The position numbers and the translations under genes are program-made. Source: Candidatus Aminicenantes bacterium UBA1061 (GTDB lineage Bacteria > Acidobacteriota > Aminicenantia > Aminicenantales > Saccharicenantaceae). Taken from it: DNA of 7,091 bases. The stretch spans positions 1-7,091 of the forward strand of contig DCDG01000014.1 in the NCBI GenBank assembly GCA_002316315.1. Direction: 5' to 3'. This document shows positions 5,898-7,091 of the stretch, piece by piece. The notes under the pieces are model-generated. The model was not told the origin of the DNA and ran no database searches. It saw only the letters and a list, made by a program, of their open reading frames with translations. Position 1 is the stretch's first letter, and each line of letters opens with the position of its first letter.

Positions 5898-6945
5898 ATG
5901 TATATCCAACCTACGACTACTTATGGTTCACTGATTCCGGGCTCCGAGTACATCCGGTCTTTAGTCCGGCAGGGCACTATACTGACCCCCTGAGGCTGCG
6001 GCCAGGAGGCTGCGCTGGATGGATCATTATTACCGGCACAAGAATGCCCGGTTGACCTGTCGGTACTTTGGTATCTCACCCCAGACGTTTTATCGTTGGA
6101 AGAGGCGGTTTGATCCCTATGATCTGAGGACTCTGGAGGAAGAATCGCGTCGGCCTCTTCATGTCCGTCAGGCCCAGACACCCCTGGCAGTGAGAGAGAG
6201 GATATTGGAGTTGAGCCAGGAGTATCCTCGCTGGGGCCGGGATAAACTGGCAGTTCTTCTGAAGAGAGAAGGGATTATAATTTCGGGGAGTACAGTAGGG
6301 CGGGAGGTGGCCAGGCTCAAGGCTCGGGGCTTACTGCTGGAACCGGAGAACGTCAGGAGAGCTAAGCTAGCCAGGAAGCGCAGGCGTAAACCCCGCTATG
6401 CCACCAGGATGCCCAGGGGATACAGGGCGCAAGCTCCCGGAGATCTGGTTGAGGTTGACACTCTCCGGGTCAGTCTCCTTCCCGATGAGGAGCGGTTCCA
6501 TTTCAGTGCCTGGGACAAGCTCACCAGGTTGGTGGGCATGAAGGCCTATAAGAGACAGACCAGTACTGCTGCCGCCGACTTCTTATATCACCTTAGAACC
6601 AAGTTTCCTTTCCCGATTAAAGCCATCCAGATCGATGGCGGCTCAGAGTTCATGGATCAGTTTGAAGAGGCTTGTCGGAGAGCTCAGGTTCTGCTGTTTC
6701 AGAACCCTCCCGGCCAGCCAGAACGTAATGGAGGGGTGGAGCGGAGCAACCGAACCCATCGGGAAGAGTTCTATGAAGTGGAGGATGTGTCGCTCAACCT
6801 TGAAGAACATAACCAGCAACTGGCTAAATATGAATATGACCATAACTATATACGACCCCACTGGGCTCTGGAACTCAAAACCCCTATTGAGTATTATGTC
6901 CAGTGGAAGAAAATCCATAAAGCTAAGGTGTCACCAATGTCCTGA
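5898..6945 (+). CDS. IS481-family DDE transposase, two frames joined by a +1 shift at CCC-TGA
   Basis: The transposase cuts and joins the element ends. ATG 5898 (weak AGGTG at 5888-5892) reads MYIQPTTTYGSLIPGSEYIR, then SLVRQGTILTP, a recognisable IS481-type N terminus, and stops at TGA 5991-5993. The frame one base forward continues the family sequence at once as EAAARRLRWMDHYYRHKNAR, so a +1 step or removal of one C from the run 5986-5990 gives one 348-aa protein, about the normal length. Downstream are a helix-turn-helix (LTCRYFGISPQTFYRWKRR) and a complete catalytic triad: Asp187 (VEVDT), Asp246 (IQIDGG) and Glu281 (GGVERSN), with 34 residues between the last two. An internal ATG at 6019 follows AGGAGG (6004-6009) at 9 nt and could give a 308-aa form lacking 40 residues. 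The frameshift is either a decay mutation or programmed. Confidence 0.85.
5978..5995 (+). repeat. 18-bp repeat, copy 1 (inside the IS481 transposase)
   Basis: TATACTGACCCCCTGAGG, identical to 6959-6976, which covers the left tip of the IS3 element. The C run that breaks the transposase frame is inside it. Confidence 0.9.
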
Positions 6946-6954
6946 ACTGATACA
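6928..6954 (-). repeat. right inverted repeat of the IS481 element
   Basis: On the minus strand it starts TGTATCAGTTCAG and ends in the core ACATTGGTGACAC. It overlaps the last codons and stop (6943-6945) of the transposase. Confidence 0.7.
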
Positions 6955-6958
6955 GGAA

Positions 6959-6976
6959 TATACTGACCCCCTGAGG
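6959..6976 (+). repeat. 18-bp repeat, copy 2 (left tip of the IS3 element plus 5 bp of flank)
   Basis: TATACTGACCCCCTGAGG again. The IS3 part is taken to begin at TGACCCCC (6964), so the identity extends 5 bp into flanking DNA. Confidence 0.9.
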
Positions 6977-7091
6977 AGGTGGACACCTCTGAGAGATAGA
7001 GTTTATACTGAGTAAGGAGGTGTCAGGATGAAGCTTAGGAAATGGAGTTCAGAGGAGAAGATGGCCATAGTGCTGGAGGGGTTAAAGGGGG
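6964..7091 (+). mobile_element. IS3-family insertion sequence, left end; continues past the window
   Basis: TGACCCCCTGAGG is the kind of TGA/TGG-plus-C-run tip found in many IS3-family elements. The self-complementary GAGGTG-GA-CACCTC (6976-6989) follows, then the start of orfA. Only the left 128 bp are present. The tip lies 9 bp from the IS481 right end, so the two elements are stacked rather than nested. Confidence 0.7.
7028..7091 (+). CDS. IS3-family OrfA (helix-turn-helix transposase subunit), first 21 codons; 3' truncated by the window
   Basis: ATG 7028 follows AAGGAGG (7014-7020) at 7 nt, a near-perfect ribosome-binding site. The visible residues MKLRKWSSEEKMAIVLEGLKG match the start of IS3-family OrfA proteins (typically a KW-S/T-x-E-x-K-x-x-IVLEGL-type opening), which carry an N-terminal helix-turn-helix that binds the element ends. 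In this family OrfA is normally about 100 aa and is joined to the catalytic OrfB by a -1 programmed frameshift; both would lie beyond the window. No more can be said from 21 residues. Confidence 0.8.
   Translation, partial: MKLRKWSSEEKMAIVLEGLKG

Larger units (their letters stand above)
5850..6954 (+). mobile_element. IS481-family insertion sequence
   Basis: The ends are TGTTAGGTCAGACACATTGG... (from 5850) and, on the other strand, TGTATCAGTTCAGGACATTG... (from 6954). Both start TGT and share the exact 13-bp core ACATTGGTGACAC (5863-5875 and 6928-6940 inverted), with a 1-nt length difference between tip and core. A single transposase gene fills the inside, and its stop codon lies within the right inverted repeat. 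GGAA lies near both outer borders (5843-5846 and 6955-6958), a possible but not exact target duplication. It is inserted at the end of the restriction-methylase remnant. Confidence 0.8.

Noticed and set aside
5706..6181. Minus-strand open frames across the restriction remnant and IS481 start
   Set aside because: They cross the IS481 border and lie opposite well-supported coding sequence.

Overview
The window is bacterial DNA of moderate GC content, probably from an uncultivated or poorly sampled lineage. No gene in it fixes the phylum. The only core-like gene is the 3' end of an S9 (DPP IV-like) peptidase whose motif style (ELDTNVDP around the catalytic Asp) is, to my knowledge, common in Acidobacteria, Bacteroidota and Aminicenantes-type genomes; that taxonomic hint is weak. 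The rest is accessory DNA: two divergently transcribed genes that look defence- or DNA-metabolism-related, a remnant of a restriction-modification enzyme, and three insertion sequences of different families.

Layout. 1-776: C-terminal part of the secreted-type S9 peptidase, complete catalytic triad. 777-1167: non-coding, with one perfect 11-bp hairpin and two terminator-like structures. 1168-1716 (minus): a small protein with a PD-(D/E)XK-like D...ExE core, probably starting at a GTG behind a strong Shine-Dalgarno site. A consensus TATAAT promoter lies upstream, and a 20-bp dyad overlaps its -35 box. 2083-3342 (plus): a 419-aa protein with an N-terminal YaaA/DUF6884-like domain, an acidic linker and an unrecognised C-terminal domain. 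3343-3751: non-coding, no recognised remnant. 3752 to about 5320: a defective IS21-family element with 24-bp-spaced iterons at each end. One internal deletion has removed the C-terminal part of IstA (including the third catalytic acidic residue) and the N-terminal part of IstB. 5350-5855: the C-terminal remnant of an Eco57I/type IIG-like restriction-methylase, broken by loss of one base in a C run and cut off by the next element. 5850-6954: an IS481-family element with matching 13-bp inverted-repeat cores; its transposase is readable only through a +1 shift at CCC-TGA. From about 6964 to the window end: the left end and first 21 codons of orfA of an IS3-family element, lying 9 bp outside the IS481 end.

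How it fits together. The order nuclease-like gene / YaaA-like gene / broken restriction-modification gene / three stacked insertion sequences reads as a decaying defence-type island next to a normal chromosomal gene. The most original parts are the divergent pair at 1168-3342 with its possible operator, the hairpin that hides the istA ribosome-binding site, the internally deleted IS21 copy, and the CCC-TGA frameshift site whose 18-bp surroundings are repeated exactly at the end of the neighbouring IS3 element. All family assignments were made by reading motifs; no database search was run.
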